64,000 nt of DNA, taken from NCBI GenBank assembly GCA_012295275.1, contig CM022671.1:2166832-2230831 (forward strand). Direction: 5' to 3'. This stretch comes from Chrysomallon squamiferum (taxonomy: Eukaryota > Mollusca > Gastropoda > Neomphalida > Peltospiridae). Below the pieces are notes generated by a model. It saw nothing but the letters and a program-made list of their open reading frames with translations. It searched no databases and was not told where the DNA came from. Of this stretch, positions 48,658 to 63,770 are shown one piece after another. Both the position numbers and the translations under genes were made by a program. Position 1 is the first letter of the stretch. The number at the start of each line of letters is the position of its first letter.

Positions 48658-51126
48658 TAGATAGATAGATAGATAGATGTTTCCTTCCATCGTGCATGCA
48701 TGTATGTATGTATATATGTACGTATGTAGGTACGCATGTATGTCCGTTCGCATGTATTTTTTACTTGATGTATGTGTGCTAGAATGCATGTTTTTAGCTC
48801 TATATCTGTCTATCTATATCAGACTTTTTATGTCTGTTTAATTAATTAATATTTGTTCATTTTAATTACAGATCGACTAGTGAGAATCCAGCTGAGATGA
48901 AGTAAGACAATTTATCCGTTTTCCACACTCTATCTATTTATGTGTACCCACTTCTCTGTCTATCGGTCGCGATGCCTGCATATCTATTCCCTTTTTCTAT
49001 TTCTTTCTTTCAGTGCATATACACATGTACCTGTCTGTTCGCTGGTCTGTATATCTATCTACCTAGTTATCTGTCTGACTGTCTGTCTGATTGTGGGTGT
49101 GTGTATATATTTATGTATATATATTTATTTGTATGTTTTTTTATGTATGTGTGCATGTATCTATGTATATAATGCATGTATGTATATATGTACGTACGTA
49201 CCTATGTAGGTACGCATTATGTCCGTTCGTATTTATGTTTGCTTGATGTATGTCTGCTAGAATGCATGTTTTTAACTCTATATCTGTCTATCTATATCAT
49301 ACTTTTTCTGTCTGTTTAATTAATATTAATATTTGTTTATTTTACTTACATAGGGGGAATTCAGCTTAGAATGAGTATGAAAATGTATCTGTTTTTCATA
49401 CTCTGTTTATATGTACCTACTTCAATGCATATCTATCTCTTTTTATTTTTCTTTCTGTATCTATCTGTCTATCTATCTATCTGTGTATATGTCTCCTTCC
49501 TATATATTCTTGGCCTTTGCTTGAAGAAGGAAATCGACAGAGTGACTGACTTTCAGAAGAATACTGTAGAATAAAGAAGAAGACTGAAATAAAGGTGAAA
49601 TTGTTTGGTGTTTGTTTTGTTTTACTGATGTTAATAGTGGAATTAAAATGAAAAAAAAGGTTATTTTTTTTTTAATTGATACAGTTTCTGAAGTTCTATC
49701 AGCATTTGATATAGAAATACAGATGCATTATTTAAAAAGATTACCAGTTAATGAAAGAAGCTGTTTTATATCTACAACATAGTAAGAAAACGTCCTGCTA
49801 CTCAACCCAGATAAAAAAAGGTTATTTTTTTTAATTGTAACTTTTATCCGTTTTTCGCGAATTAATATTATTTAGGGAATTTAAAATCGCATATACAGTA
49901 CCGCTCGAGATGAAAATAAAAACAATTTTGTTGACTGGTAAAAATTAAAATCGCTATAACTGTTTTTTAATGAATGTAGGAATTAGATAGGTAGCTACAT
50001 ATGTATGTGTGTCAGTATATATGCACGTTCTTTTGTATGTATGTATGCAGGAATCCATGTTTCTATCTGTCCATGTCTAACTATTTATATATTTCTGTTC
50101 AAGTAAATAGTATTTGTTTAATTTAATTACAGGTCGACTAGAGAAAATGTATTTTTTTTGACTTTCTATGAATTTATTCCTATTAGGGAATTTAAAAGTT
50201 ACTTTGAAAAAATAATGTCAATTTTGAATCCAGCCGTAACTGTTCAGATGTCAGCTAATGCATATGTATATGTACAATATCCCATTAAATTTGTTTTTCT
50301 TTTTTTTCTTTTTTTATGTCTAACTATTTCATATTTATAGATTATACACTGTTGAACTAATTAAGTGATATCTGACTTTGACTCTCTATGAATTTTTTTA
50401 TTGGAATAAAATAAATAATAGTATTGACTAGTTTATTGCATAACATCTTTTACGTAGATACATAATTAAAATTGAACGATTATTTAATTTATAAATACAT
50501 TACAAGACAAGATATGAATTTAAATATGTTTGTATATTTGAAAAGTACATCCACAAATATATATACAGTTTATATATTTTTTCAATGAATATTCTTCTCA
50601 AAATACTCTTTTAAACTCTCAGTCAGCAATTAAACAGAAGTAACTTTACACTTTTTTCAGTTGAATACCATTCCTCGAGAAATCTGTGTCCAAGTTATCC
50701 TTCTTTGACTGTATATACATCCAAAACAAGTTTTGTTTTAAAAAATAGTTTAGTTGTGTATGTGGTTTTAAATATATATACTGATGTTTAGAGCTATTAA
50801 AACCAGTACGAATTAATTACGTTGTGCCAAGTTTATAAATCAGAAAATATATTAACTTTCGCTAATGTACACACTTGTAAATATAATCTGTTGTTGCTGG
50901 TTTTTTGTATCAATAAATACATTTACATCTATATTTGTCTGTGTATGTGTCTGCATATTTATCAAATTCATTTGAGTTGTCTTCTAATTATTTCGTTATT
51001 TATTTAATATTTATATCTATACATAGTTTATGTACTCTGGATTCTTATCTTGTCTCTAGACTGATTATACAAATGTAGAGAATCGTTTTATTCATATTAG
51101 GCATTACGTTGATGTGCTGTTTATAA

Positions 51127-51174
<48 letters not shown>

Positions 51175-51590
51175 AAAAAAAACTAGGTTTCTAATTAACT
51201 GTTTATTCTTTTCGTTTTAAGTTAGTGTATATGTACAAGTGTTCTACAGTCTGTCACAGATTACCATTTTTCTTACACGATTTGTGCAGTTGATAGTCAA
51301 AACCTAGACACTCAAGTTAGAAATGCATTTCAGAACGGATGCAGCAATGATAATTACAGCTAATTCGTTGGTTGCTTCTTTGGGAAAAATGTGTTCAAAA
51401 ATTAGAACAACGGAGAATACTGGATATACTAGAAAAGACAGCAAAGTCGCAGATATAACATATTTTATCGTAGAAAGTAATTGTTTATCATAGGTAGGCA
51501 TTGCAAGGATTATCTCCCCGCAAAGCTGTTTAACACGAAATATCAAACACGATTCAGCAGATAGTGGAAGAATAAACAGTGACTGGATTA
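48060..51590. repeat. Segmental duplication 1, right copy
   Basis: This is the partner of 1-3790. It carries an (AAT)n plus poly-A tract at 51130-51182 in place of the short A-run at 3385. The right edge is near 51590, after which the sequences diverge. Confidence 0.85.
48062..50340 (+). other. Array of candidate alternative terminal (tail) exons, right cluster
   Basis: This is the duplicate of the left cluster, downstream of the B3 transmembrane exon. The same acceptor opens STRKNLVEMQ stop (48340-48373) and STSENPAEMK stop (48872-48905). A scrambled unit near 49354 has a mutated acceptor. A fourth unit at 50133 starts STRENVFFLTFYEFIPI and runs on to 50340, longer than its left twin. AATAAA at 49570-49575 matches the left cluster. 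(TA)n and (GATA)n tracts lie at about 48623-48680. Position and phase make these the natural 3' ends of B2/B3 transcripts. Confidence 0.45.
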
Positions 51591-51594
51591 TCAT
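51304..51594 (-). other. Unknown hydrophobic reading frame; disrupted twin near 3537-3790
   Basis: The 96-codon frame has two hydrophobic stretches (about residues 49-65, VISATLLSFLVYPVFSV, and 77-88, ELAVIIIAASVL). In the twin on the left, a one-base difference near 3752 and a TAG around 3617 break the frame, although most other changes there are conservative. It may be a decayed membrane exon of the A-type gene, which needs a 3' end in this direction. Not recognised. Confidence 0.25.
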
Positions 51595-52273
51595 AAATAA
51601 CCTAAGTCTTGATGACCAAAAATGTAATCAGATTAGGAAACATAACATTACATGACATATCAAATGTGTACAAACTACCTTAATCTGCATAGAAACAATA
51701 TCAGTTGTCGATGGTTCCATGGTACGTTTTATTATTAATCTGTTTCTCGGTTATATAAAATTTCCATGTTGTTGTTGTTGTTTTTGTAATCTTCTTCTTT
51801 TTTTTCTTTTCTGTTTTTTTTTTAAACACGAAGATTTGCCGAACTTACTTTTCAGTGGAATTAACCTATATAATTTCAAAACGGATTACTGATAATACAC
51901 TCAGACATGTATAATATGAGTAATCCGTTTTCATAACATTACAAAAGGTTTATTCTAAATTTGATTTTTAAAATTCATTATTTATGTAAAAGAAATGATA
52001 ATTAAAATTGTATACAATTGGTCAGCCGTATTTTTATATAAAAAATGTCTAATTTAACTTATTTATTGTTATTCATCTCATCATTGCTTTATGTAATTAT
52101 AGAGGTTATTGTTTAAATTTCTATTTAATGCATCAAGATGAATGACTTTTTCATTAAAACATCACAATAAGATAGTACAGCACCTACTTTTACTACTACT
52201 AAATAAATAAAATTTAATAATATAAACAAAAAATATTTTGTTTCCTTTAATAACGATCATTATAGTGGATATG

Positions 52274-52310
<37 letters not shown>

Positions 52311-52609
52311 TTAACGACAGTTTTAAGACGACTAAGGGAACCAGTTTAGTAACCTTTTTAGAAATCGTAAAACACGAAATAACTTCCTTTTTTATTTATT
52401 TAATTAATCGTGAAAACTCGCGTGATCTGACAGTTACTACGTCAAATTAGCATACACGATCACGTTCGCATTCTCCAGAAATGTTTTATCTCTATTCAGT
52501 ATATAAAGAAAGGTATATTTTTTTCCTAAAAATCTTTCTTCTTGGAGAATTACGACCACTGCATGTACACAAGTGACTTTTATTGAGCCGATGAATAGAT
52601 TATTTTCTT

Positions 52610-52666
<57 letters not shown>

Positions 52667-53498
52667 AATAATATAAATAAAATAAAATAAAATAATATAA
52701 GTACTTATATGTTTACACAATAATGACAGACTGTAAATCGTATTCTGAATATGTAGAGGAAACTTGTAAAACTGGAAACTATATTATTGTGTCTAACAGC
52801 AGCTTTATTTTACATGAATAATTCGTGCACTAGCATCGATAACAAAAACTATAATGATGATGATAACAATAATGACAACAGTAATAATATAGATCATAAT
52901 AAAAATAATAATTATGATGATGACTATGATGATCATGATAATAATGTTATTCATGATGATAATAAATGACAAAATAAATAAGTTGCTTTAGCATTTAGAA
53001 AGGTTACAAAAGTATAAATGTGTAAATAATAAGCAATGAATGAAAGAAAAGAAAACAGAACAATAATAGGAATTAAAGATAAAAAAATATATCAAAATAA
53101 AAAGAGACCTTAAATAGCGACACATTATTAGGTTTGTAACAGTTAAAGTTATTTTGTTCTTCCATATAATTATGCTAATATATTTTACTAAGCGGTCATA
53201 AATAACACATAATCATATGACTTACAGCAGAAAAATAAACATTTACAATCCTTCTTTAGTGAATTATCACATTTATAAGCTAAAACACACCAGACGCTAA
53301 GATTGTATATAGATTCTCTATATAAGATGCCAGAGAACCTATTAATTATGTCCTGAATTTTATTATTTCATTTATAGCCACTAAGTATAACAGATAGCAA
53401 AATAATCGACTTATTTACTTAATTATAACTACAGCAATACTTTTATTAACATTATTTATTTAATTTTATTTATTTTTTACATTTTATTTTGGCTTTTT

Positions 53499-53530
<32 letters not shown>

Positions 53531-53537
53531 TTTTACA

Positions 53538-53589
<52 letters not shown>

Positions 53590-53707
53590 GAAGAAACTTA
53601 AAGATATATTTTAATTACCAAATTAAATGTAGAATATACAGAATAAAAAAACTATATACATGTACCAAAAATGTTAAAACACAGAGTAAAAAATGTATTG
53701 TCAGTAT
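51595..53707. other. Intergenic DNA before B4
   Basis: Poly-A at about 52276-52308, the conserved block 52365-52565, (AAT)n at 52614-52660 and (ATT)n at 53538-53589. The stretch 53180-53700 is a direct repeat of 54820-55190. The Asp/Asn-rich frame near 52787-52969 is only repeat translation. Confidence 0.55.
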
Positions 53708-53942
53708 ATCAAAGTTGGATGTGAAGATGGATGGTACTACGGTGACCATTGTAGACGAATGTGTCATACGTTCTGTGTCAAATGTGATCGCATGTCTGGA
53801 ATTTGTTCTGGACAGTGCAAAGATGGTTATTTTGGAATTCACTGTTCATTTCCCTGTCACCACTGTAGTCTGAAATGTGACGCTAAGGGTGATTGCATTA
53901 ATGAAGGAACCATTCGAAATCCTACAACACCTATCTCCACCA
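53708..53942 (+). pseudogene. B4: N-terminally truncated EGF-like receptor exon
   Basis: The frame starts inside the ectodomain (VGCEDGWYYGDHC, CVKCDRMSGICSGQC, CHHCSLKCDAKGDC) and aligns with B3 and D. The signal peptide and first cysteines are missing: homology stops near 53708, exactly at the end of a flanking direct repeat (53180-53700 against 54820-55190). The donor position reads ATAAGT instead of GTAAGT. Transmembrane (54162-54246) and tail (54614-54685) exons follow in good order, so the 3' half of the gene is better preserved than its 5' half. Probably truncated by rearrangement. Confidence 0.65.
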
Positions 53943-54161
53943 TAAGTTACTTTATAAAATTATTATTCTGAGATGGATTAGCATTTAGTTACATAAAACT
54001 ATCTTAAATACCATGATGTTGATGATGATCATCATCTTTACTATGAAAATGATATTGATGAATATTATTATTACCATTACTACCATTAGTATTCTAGTTG
54101 CTTCTAATTTTTTTGATTTTAATAAATAAAAAACTTTAGTCTGCCTTTCTCGTATTTGCAG

Positions 54162-54246
54162 ATGGAGTTGACAAAGGAGTTGGATCTGGGATCGGCATAA
54201 CTATCATCATTGGCATGTTCGTTATTTCTATATATTGTTGTTACAG
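54162..54246 (+). CDS. B4 transmembrane exon
   Basis: The acceptor is TATTTGCAG and the donor TACAG|GTATGA. Phase 1 in and phase 2 out give 85 nt. The frame reads DGVDKGVGSGIGITIIIGMF then VISIYCCYR, a single membrane helix with a Cys-Cys-Tyr-Arg inner edge. The phases are identical to gene C exon 5, which is the main support. Confidence 0.75.
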
Positions 54247-54376
54247 GTATGAATGTTTCTATGTTATTTTCTAACATATACATAAACCAACTGTACAGCC
54301 ACTTCTGGAATATAAAACAAAACTGGTATCTCTATCTATAACCAATATGTCTCTCTTCTTGTATGTATCTACCTGC

Positions 54377-54482
<106 letters not shown>

Positions 54483-54613
54483 GTCTGTCTGTCTGTCTGT
54501 CTGTGTGTCTATTAAACATCAATCTAATTCTCTGTGTCGAACTGTTTCGATCATTCTCTCGCCTTATTTGTACCACTAATTTATTAATTATTTTTATTTT
54601 ATTCTAATTCCAG

Positions 54614-54685
54614 GAACAGGAGGAACAATTCTTCTTCCTCATTCTCGATCGTCTCTCTCAAGATTGGTAACAGTTTTTATCATAG
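54614..54685 (+). CDS. B4 cytoplasmic tail exon
   Basis: The exon follows TAATTCCAG, continues the phase-2 codon (AG|G, Arg) and reads NRRNNSSSSFSIVSLKIGNS then FYHR to a phase-2 donor (CATAG|GTAAGT). The basic, Ser-rich start resembles the gene C tail (KNRKNAEHKE). A further exon is implied but was not found. A large (CT)n tract lies in the preceding intron. Confidence 0.6.
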
Positions 54686-55789
54686 GTAAGTGTATTTCAA
54701 ATTAATGTAGTGTCTGCAATGTAATGTTCTGAATATCAATGTTGGAAAAGCATGGATCTCTAGGTATGGCTTACTCCCATTTGGTCGAATCGCTAAAACA
54801 GCAATAGATTTCTACAGCTGTCATAAATAATACGTCATAAAACTTACAGTAGTGAATTAACAGATTTATAAGCTAAAAACACAAGACGAAAAGACTATTT
54901 ACAGATTATCTCTCTATAGAGGCCAGATACCCTGTTAATTATATCCTGTTTTTAGTATTTTATTTATAACCATAAAGTATAATAGATTATTTACTTAAAT
55001 ATAACTACAGCAATACTTTTATTATTATTGTTATTGTTATTATTGTTATTGTTGTTGTTGTTGTTGTTGTTGTTGCTGATGTTGTTATTGTTGTACACTA
55101 TACTTAAAAATATTTTTAATATACAGATTACATGTAAAATATATAGAATAAAAAAACTATATACACGTACCAAAAATGATAAAATGCATCAACATTATTT
55201 AATAAAGTGAATTAAATTATTTTGTGTGGAGTAAAATTTGTATTATCATTGGAAAACCATATATATATATATATAACATTATTTAACAAAGTGCCATAAA
55301 TTATATAAAAAAAAAAACTATTTATTTTAATTACAAATGTTAAACTTTCAGTTGTTGTAATCTGTAAATATTAATTTATGTTTTTATATATGGACAACAT
55401 ATTACAATAATTGATTAATTAAATAAATAGGAATAATAATAAGTGTATTTTCTCTTCTTTTCTTTTTTATTATTATTAATATTATTATTTACTTGTTCAG
55501 TTTTTCTTTGGTTCTTTCATTTAGAACCTACATACACTTGTTATTCACTTACTTGTGGAGTGCTTAGATGAAGCGGAAATTAGAAGAAAAAAAAAGCATT
55601 TTCTCTTTGTAAAGAAACACGAAGAATAAAAACTGCAGTTTTACAGATTTACAATCAAGGCTCAGTTTTATGAATAATTTTGAAATTTGTTCTAAAGTAG
55701 ATTGCTTTAGCATTGGTAAATTGCTCTTATTTAAGATAAATAGAAAATCACTGGTAATATTATTAACATCTACGTAACACACTGTGTAC

Positions 55790-55990
55790 TGTGCAGTTGT
55801 CTAAAGATATTCACTCAAGTGTGAAATGTGAGTCATTTTATATAACTTATATATTACCTTGAAAGGTACATGTAAAGAATTTTGTATCGCTCTACCCAGT
55901 ATAGACCTTCCTGACCTTATAGCTCAGATTAACAATTCTCGGTAAAAGTATTTTCTAAGGACTCCTTGGAATTTATCTAGAAAAGGCTGT
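55790..55990 (+). promoter_or_regulatory. A-type 5' flank without a gene
   Basis: The same landmarks (CTAAAGATATTCACTCAAG, TGAAATGTGAGTCATTTTAT) are followed by diverged sequence. The GAGCTGGGTGAC-ATG part and the leader exon are absent downstream. The surrounding 54700-57380 holds no gene that I can see: (TTA/TTG)n at 55020-55085, (AAT)n at 56449-56492 and poly-T at 57052-57073. Confidence 0.45.
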
Positions 55991-56448
55991 ACTTCTATGT
56001 TTCAGTTATGTTTTTATCTCAAAATGTCAAAAACTACAAACGAAACAAAAACAAAAAAATGAAAAAAGAAAAGAAAAGAAAAAAAGAATGCATAAAAGAG
56101 AATAAGAAATACAGAAAGAAAAGAGAAGGGGAATAGAAGTAAGGATGGAAAACCCAAGGTAAACAGAGAAAAAGGAAGATTTTGTATTGGTATCACAGTT
56201 TATCTTGTTATACAAACGCGGGCAGTTCAGTTATAATTCCATTTTGTTATGTTTTCTTTATGACGAATACACTCACAGACACAGTTACAACAATGGATAT
56301 TATATTATAGAACAGTTTCTCTTTTATCACAGTTCCTGTTTTAATCATCTTTGCAAGTTTTGTCATGGACAATTTTTATACTATCAATGCTTTATTTTAT
56401 CTTGTTTATTTTTCTGCTTATAAAGTGTTATAGTCGCTTGGCCTCAGA

Positions 56449-56494
<46 letters not shown>

Positions 56495-57387
56495 TTTTCT
56501 CTGCAAACTGATTGTTTCGTTATTTGCTTATTTATATACGTCTTTTTCATTATTTTAATATGACGAACAACCAGTGTAATATATATGATTTTGTTTTTTA
56601 ATAATAATGTAGTTTTAACATATTTTACATACAAAAAAAAATAGCCAGCATTTTCATTTGAAATGAAACAAAATGTAATAAACCAATGTTCGTAAAATCA
56701 AGCTAGCAGAAGTGATATGTAAAAGTGTTATTTTTAATACATAAAATATTGAAAGAGTTCACTGAGGATGCGTGTCAAACGTGTAAGTATGCGGTAATTT
56801 TAAATGTAGCACCGCACTTATCTCCCTTTAAAAGAAATTAAGGATGGCAGAAGAAAGACGCACTTTTAAATTTTAAATGTTTTATTAGCAGCCTGTTATC
56901 TCTGATATGAATCTAGACATAGACAGGGAGGTATGTAGTCCACACTTTGATCAGTCAGTCTTGAAGAACTCGCAGGTATTTGTCAAATGTATGTAATCAA
57001 ATGTTAGCTGTTGTAATTAACAGTGTTCATATAAATATTATTATTATGTAATTTTTTTTTTTTTTTTTTTTTTACTTAACACATTAGTCTACAGGTAAAA
57101 CTGCCAACAAATTTATTTAGCACATTTATTGACATTTTGAAAAATTAACATGATGACAAATAATAATAATATAAACCCATTAGGCTGTTTTCTGATGAAA
57201 CTGGTTTATCCAATGTCATGATTTATTAAATAAGTAAATGGTTATATACATATTTTATAATTGTCATATTTTCTTAATAATATTTATAAATATGTGTCAC
57301 ATTTTTCAAAGTATCCAGCTTTTCATACATATACACACAATATCAAAATTAGCAAACTGATGTTATTTTTTGTGATGACATTTATTT

Positions 57388-58977
57388 TTAATATCTTCGT
57401 ATTGCTGTTTTCTTTGATTTCTTCTTTCCCAGCTTTTGTGGACCCAGAAGTTTGAAAGTACTCCTGAAGTAAACCAAGACAAATAATAAACTTAGAATTT
57501 AAATTAATTAATTTATCTGACTTACATCTATACTTTTTATTATCATTACAAGCATGAATAAAAATAATAACCAATCATATAAGCATTAAACATGAAATAA
57601 CCAAATGGCAACTGTACTCAGCTGAAACAATAACTTTAAAGTAACAGAATCTACTGAACTTCCTTCATGTTTCTAAAAACATTCTGACCTATTTTACGTT
57701 ATTTAAATCTTTCCAACATCAAATCGTGTAAATTAGAGACTTTCAAAGTAAAAATAAGTAGCCTGGAAAGAAATTCATATTACCATTCAATAATGACAAG
57801 ACAAGTTTCTATAACACAGTCTGAAGTTAGCTACCTCCATTACAAATGCAGATAATAAATTAGTACACTGTGGGTTTCACAACAAAAATAATAATTTAAT
57901 TATTAAAACAATGATACTACTAGTAATAGTACCTATTCAGAAAATTATACTTTTAATTTTTATACCCATAAGCTAACTGAATATCATTTAAAATGTGTAA
58001 TTTCCAAGAACAAATACTTTTTGTTCTGAATACATTATGACTAGTAATCCAAACAATCGAATTATATACAAATGGTAATAATTTATTTCTGTAAATTTAA
58101 ATTTAAATTTTTTGTCTTACACCAAAGATAATAAGTAAGTAAAAATTAATGAAAAAAAAAAACAACAACTAAAAAACTAAAAAGTATTCCCCTATTAAAT
58201 GCATAAAAAGAAGAACACTTACTAGATAAACATACAGAACACACATAACCAATGTCTATAAGATTTCGATGACAGAAACAAGCTGCTCGGTAATCCACCT
58301 GAGCTTTTGGAGGCAAAGTCAGTTTGGAACGGATATTGGGATCAGGCAGGAAAATCCACTGAAAAATAAACAAGAGTAACAACACCTAAACTTTTAACTA
58401 TTAATAATTAATAATATTTGATGTTAAACACGAGTTTTTGCATATTCATGACATTCAATACTGAAGACAGTAAAATATTATTAATATTTAGTTATTAAGA
58501 GCAACAACAACAACACAAAGCTAGTTACAAAGAAAAGCTATCACATCCTACAGAACATACAAAGAGGTACTGAAGAAGTCCTGCCATTTGTGGAATCTCT
58601 AAATATGTACCTCCTCTTATGTCACAAGCCTTGTAAAATAAATCAGCTAAAAAAACAAAACATTAAGTTTTCAGTTCTGTATTCTTAAAATGATTATTAT
58701 TATTTTTCTTTTTTACATATTTATCATATACACTGTTAGATAGATAACATAGTTTACCAGGTGTAATTCCGAAACTTAAACTGATGACTGTTGTTAGTTT
58801 TTTATTTTATAAATAATTATGAAAACAATTTATTTATTACTGTTATTTTTTATATCAGGAACTGAGGAAGGAAAGGTTATTAAAAAATATATTTTTAGAA
58901 ATAAACGGGTAATTGTAACAGGCCTGTTGAAGCAATCCTGATTCATTATCGAGAACACAGGCATCAACAAAAACATT
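57388..58977 (-). pseudogene. GTF2H3: TFIIH subunit p34 (GTF2H3), 3' half only
   Basis: Four minus-strand exons match the C-terminal half of GTF2H3/TFB4, a core TFIIH subunit for transcription and nucleotide excision repair. 58924-58977 reads NVFVDACVLDNESGLLQQ. 58561-58629 reads ACDIRGGTYLEIPQMAGLLQ then YLF. 58223-58358 reads [20 protein letters not shown] then [20 protein letters not shown] and SVCLS, the first half of the C-terminal zinc finger. 57388-57463 reads STFKLLGPQKLGKKKSKKTA and ends in TAA. Phases 0,0,1 fit between the first three. The small exon carrying the second Cys pair of the zinc finger was not found between 57463 and 58223, the first donor is GCCTGT, and no N-terminal exons lie before the A' gene. 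This is most likely a partial, dead copy, though distant 5' exons to the right of the window are possible. Confidence 0.8.
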
Positions 58978-59079
58978 CTGAAACATTAAAAACTAACATT
59001 CAGCTAAGTCATAGACCAATTTGTATACATCTTTATTGGTTAGAAAAGGAAAGATACATCGGAAAGAAAGCCGACAACC

Positions 59080-60240
59080 CAGCACTACATAATATGAATC
59101 AGTATGTACAATGTCACGTGACAGAACTTTACAGGAGCAGAGTTATGATCTTAAAAAGTGGATAAATAAAAGGAAATAACTTGATTCGAAAACAGTGTCT
59201 TTAATATATAGTGTTTATTTTATAAGAACCAGCCTAAAAGAAACAAGAAACAAACAAACAGTCAAACGAAAAACCTAACAAAACAACGCATTTATATAGC
59301 ATGAAGAAAAAGGAAAAAGAATAGTTCATCATTTATTTTTATTTTTTCATTATATTAATCATACATTAACGGATAAAAAATGGAAAGAAAGTCGAGTTAA
59401 AAAAAAAAAAAAACTAAGAAAGGAAAGAGGGAACTGAAGAAATCAAAAGGAAAGAAGCATAGAATTTTTAAAAATTCTTTAGCAGAAAAGAAGGATCTGA
59501 AAAAAAATAAAAACAAAGAAATACTTTTGACTAAATTACATGTTACTCACCTGTGTTGATATCATATGACCTCATGAGACATACAACATCTTCTATATCA
59601 TCATTACAGTGACACTTCCCATCAAAGAAACATTCTCCGTTCAGACACACTTTACTGCATGTTTCATTACAAAAATTCCCCCACCATCCTTTCTTACAGC
59701 CATCGAGACACTCCCCTGTGTGGCGACCACAAACGGATTCGTTTGGAATGGTTGATGAACAGTTTCTCAAACAATGTTTTGTACAATTCTCTCCCCAGAA
59801 ACCATTTTTGCAATTATAACATATACCTGTTGTTTTATTACAACCGTCGACATCACAGTTGTTGCACTGGTCTGTACAGTTGTCTCCGTACCAGCCAGGT
59901 AAACATGATTTACATTGTCCTTTGCATTCCAAACAGTTGTAAGACCACGTAGATAAATTACTCAAATGGTCAATTTTCTCATCTATTTCTGGGGGTAAAA
60001 GACAAAAAGAAGTAAAAAAAAGAGCGTAAAAAATAATACTAATACTAATAAAAAAATACCCAAGAACAATAATAATAAACCTATTTTATTTTTAATGCAA
60101 TAAAATTTGTTCTTATGTTAATATTGAAGTTGTCACCAACTCCACTACAATGACAGAAATAGCACATTCATTATCATCGCTAACTTCATCAGTACAGTTA
60201 TTAATATAATTACCCAATCATTTTTATCATTTACTGATAA
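59080..60240. repeat. Segmental duplication 3 (partner about 4140-5045)
   Basis: A direct copy of the 3' part of gene A: the flank with GAATCAGTATGTAC, exon 3 and part of the next intron. Homology fades near 60240, where the (GA)n tract starts. Confidence 0.8.
59551..59988 (-). pseudogene. Gene A': exon-3 paralogue of gene A with its first two exons lost
   Basis: The exon is a close copy of gene A exon 3 (same acceptor, same CACAG|GTGAGT donor, 146 codons without a stop) and opens EIDEKIDHLSNLSTWSYNC. The exon encoding GSGVIGYC is absent upstream. Where the signal-peptide exon should be, a (GA)n tract occupies 60262-60354. The promoter-like sequence just upstream of the A-type ATG (GAGCTGGGTGAC on the minus strand) survives near 60395-60405, but the ATG itself is eroded. 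As it stands the exon has no start or signal peptide of its own, so it is either a pseudogene or an exon used from a distant 5' end. Frame retention suggests recent loss or use as a spliced module. Confidence 0.7.
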
Positions 60241-62789
<2,549 letters not shown>

Positions 62790-63770
62790 ATGTACTTTGA
62801 CAGAGATATAAACAAGCTACCTAAACGTTTACTTCGAGGAACGGCGAAACTTCGTCTTAGTTTTGTTTGAAAGATATAAAATAATGAATTTATTGAAGAC
62901 TGGAATTTTTAACAGCTCTGACTGATTATTTTATGACAAGATTAGTGTAAACTATTAAAGTGATTTGAACGCAATGGCAGTATCTAATGAAGAATGTAAT
63001 AAAATGGTTTGTTTCGTGAACATATGCTGGCAAAATAACAAAATCAAATGAATGTAAGTAGATACCATAGAATACATATACTGAGAAAATGTTTTAAAAA
63101 TCGGAAATAATTTAAGGGACTTTCATGGTCATTTTAAATAGAAACGATGAAGAAGATTGATTTAATATCTTATGGAACAACATAAGTCAGTTAGATGATA
63201 ATAAATTAAGATTGTATTAAGATACAAACACTATTTATATACTCAATTATATCGTCATCTCGTTATCCCTAAAGTTGTATCGAAGCTTTGAGTTGGTAAC
63301 TCCTTTTAATTAATGTTGAAACAGGAAAATATATTTTGCCCTGTAGACGTTATTATTATATATTTTTAGCTAGGAATATCATCAAATTTTAACTCCAAAT
63401 GCACAACTCATTTTTATAATAAAAATAATAAAGCACAACTTTTAGTAGTATTTTATTTACTGAGTTTCAAAGGTATAAGAGTCTTCTTATTTAATGTTAT
63501 CTTATATCTTTAATTACCTGTTTATTTGTTTATTTTTACATTTGGTATTATTCTTATTAATGATGCATTCTTTTCATAATATTATTTCATGTAAATAAAT
63601 TATTGTATCATGTTTTATCGTGTGTAACACTTTTAAAAACGAGTCAATGAATGAATGAAACAATAACTAAAATAATTTAACAAAAAAGAAAAGAACAACT
63701 TAACCGGAACACACCTTTCATTTCCTTGATATTTTGCTGTTTCAGGAGTATGAAGAAAAGGTGTAAAAAC
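62790..63770 (+). promoter_or_regulatory. B-type 5' flanking block (D)
   Basis: This carries the same landmarks as the B3 flank (GTTTTGTTTGAAAGATATAA near 62860, TCTGACTGATTATTTTATGA near 62920, and the final CAG acceptor near 63745). The spacing differs by small indels. It contains no other gene. Confidence 0.5.
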
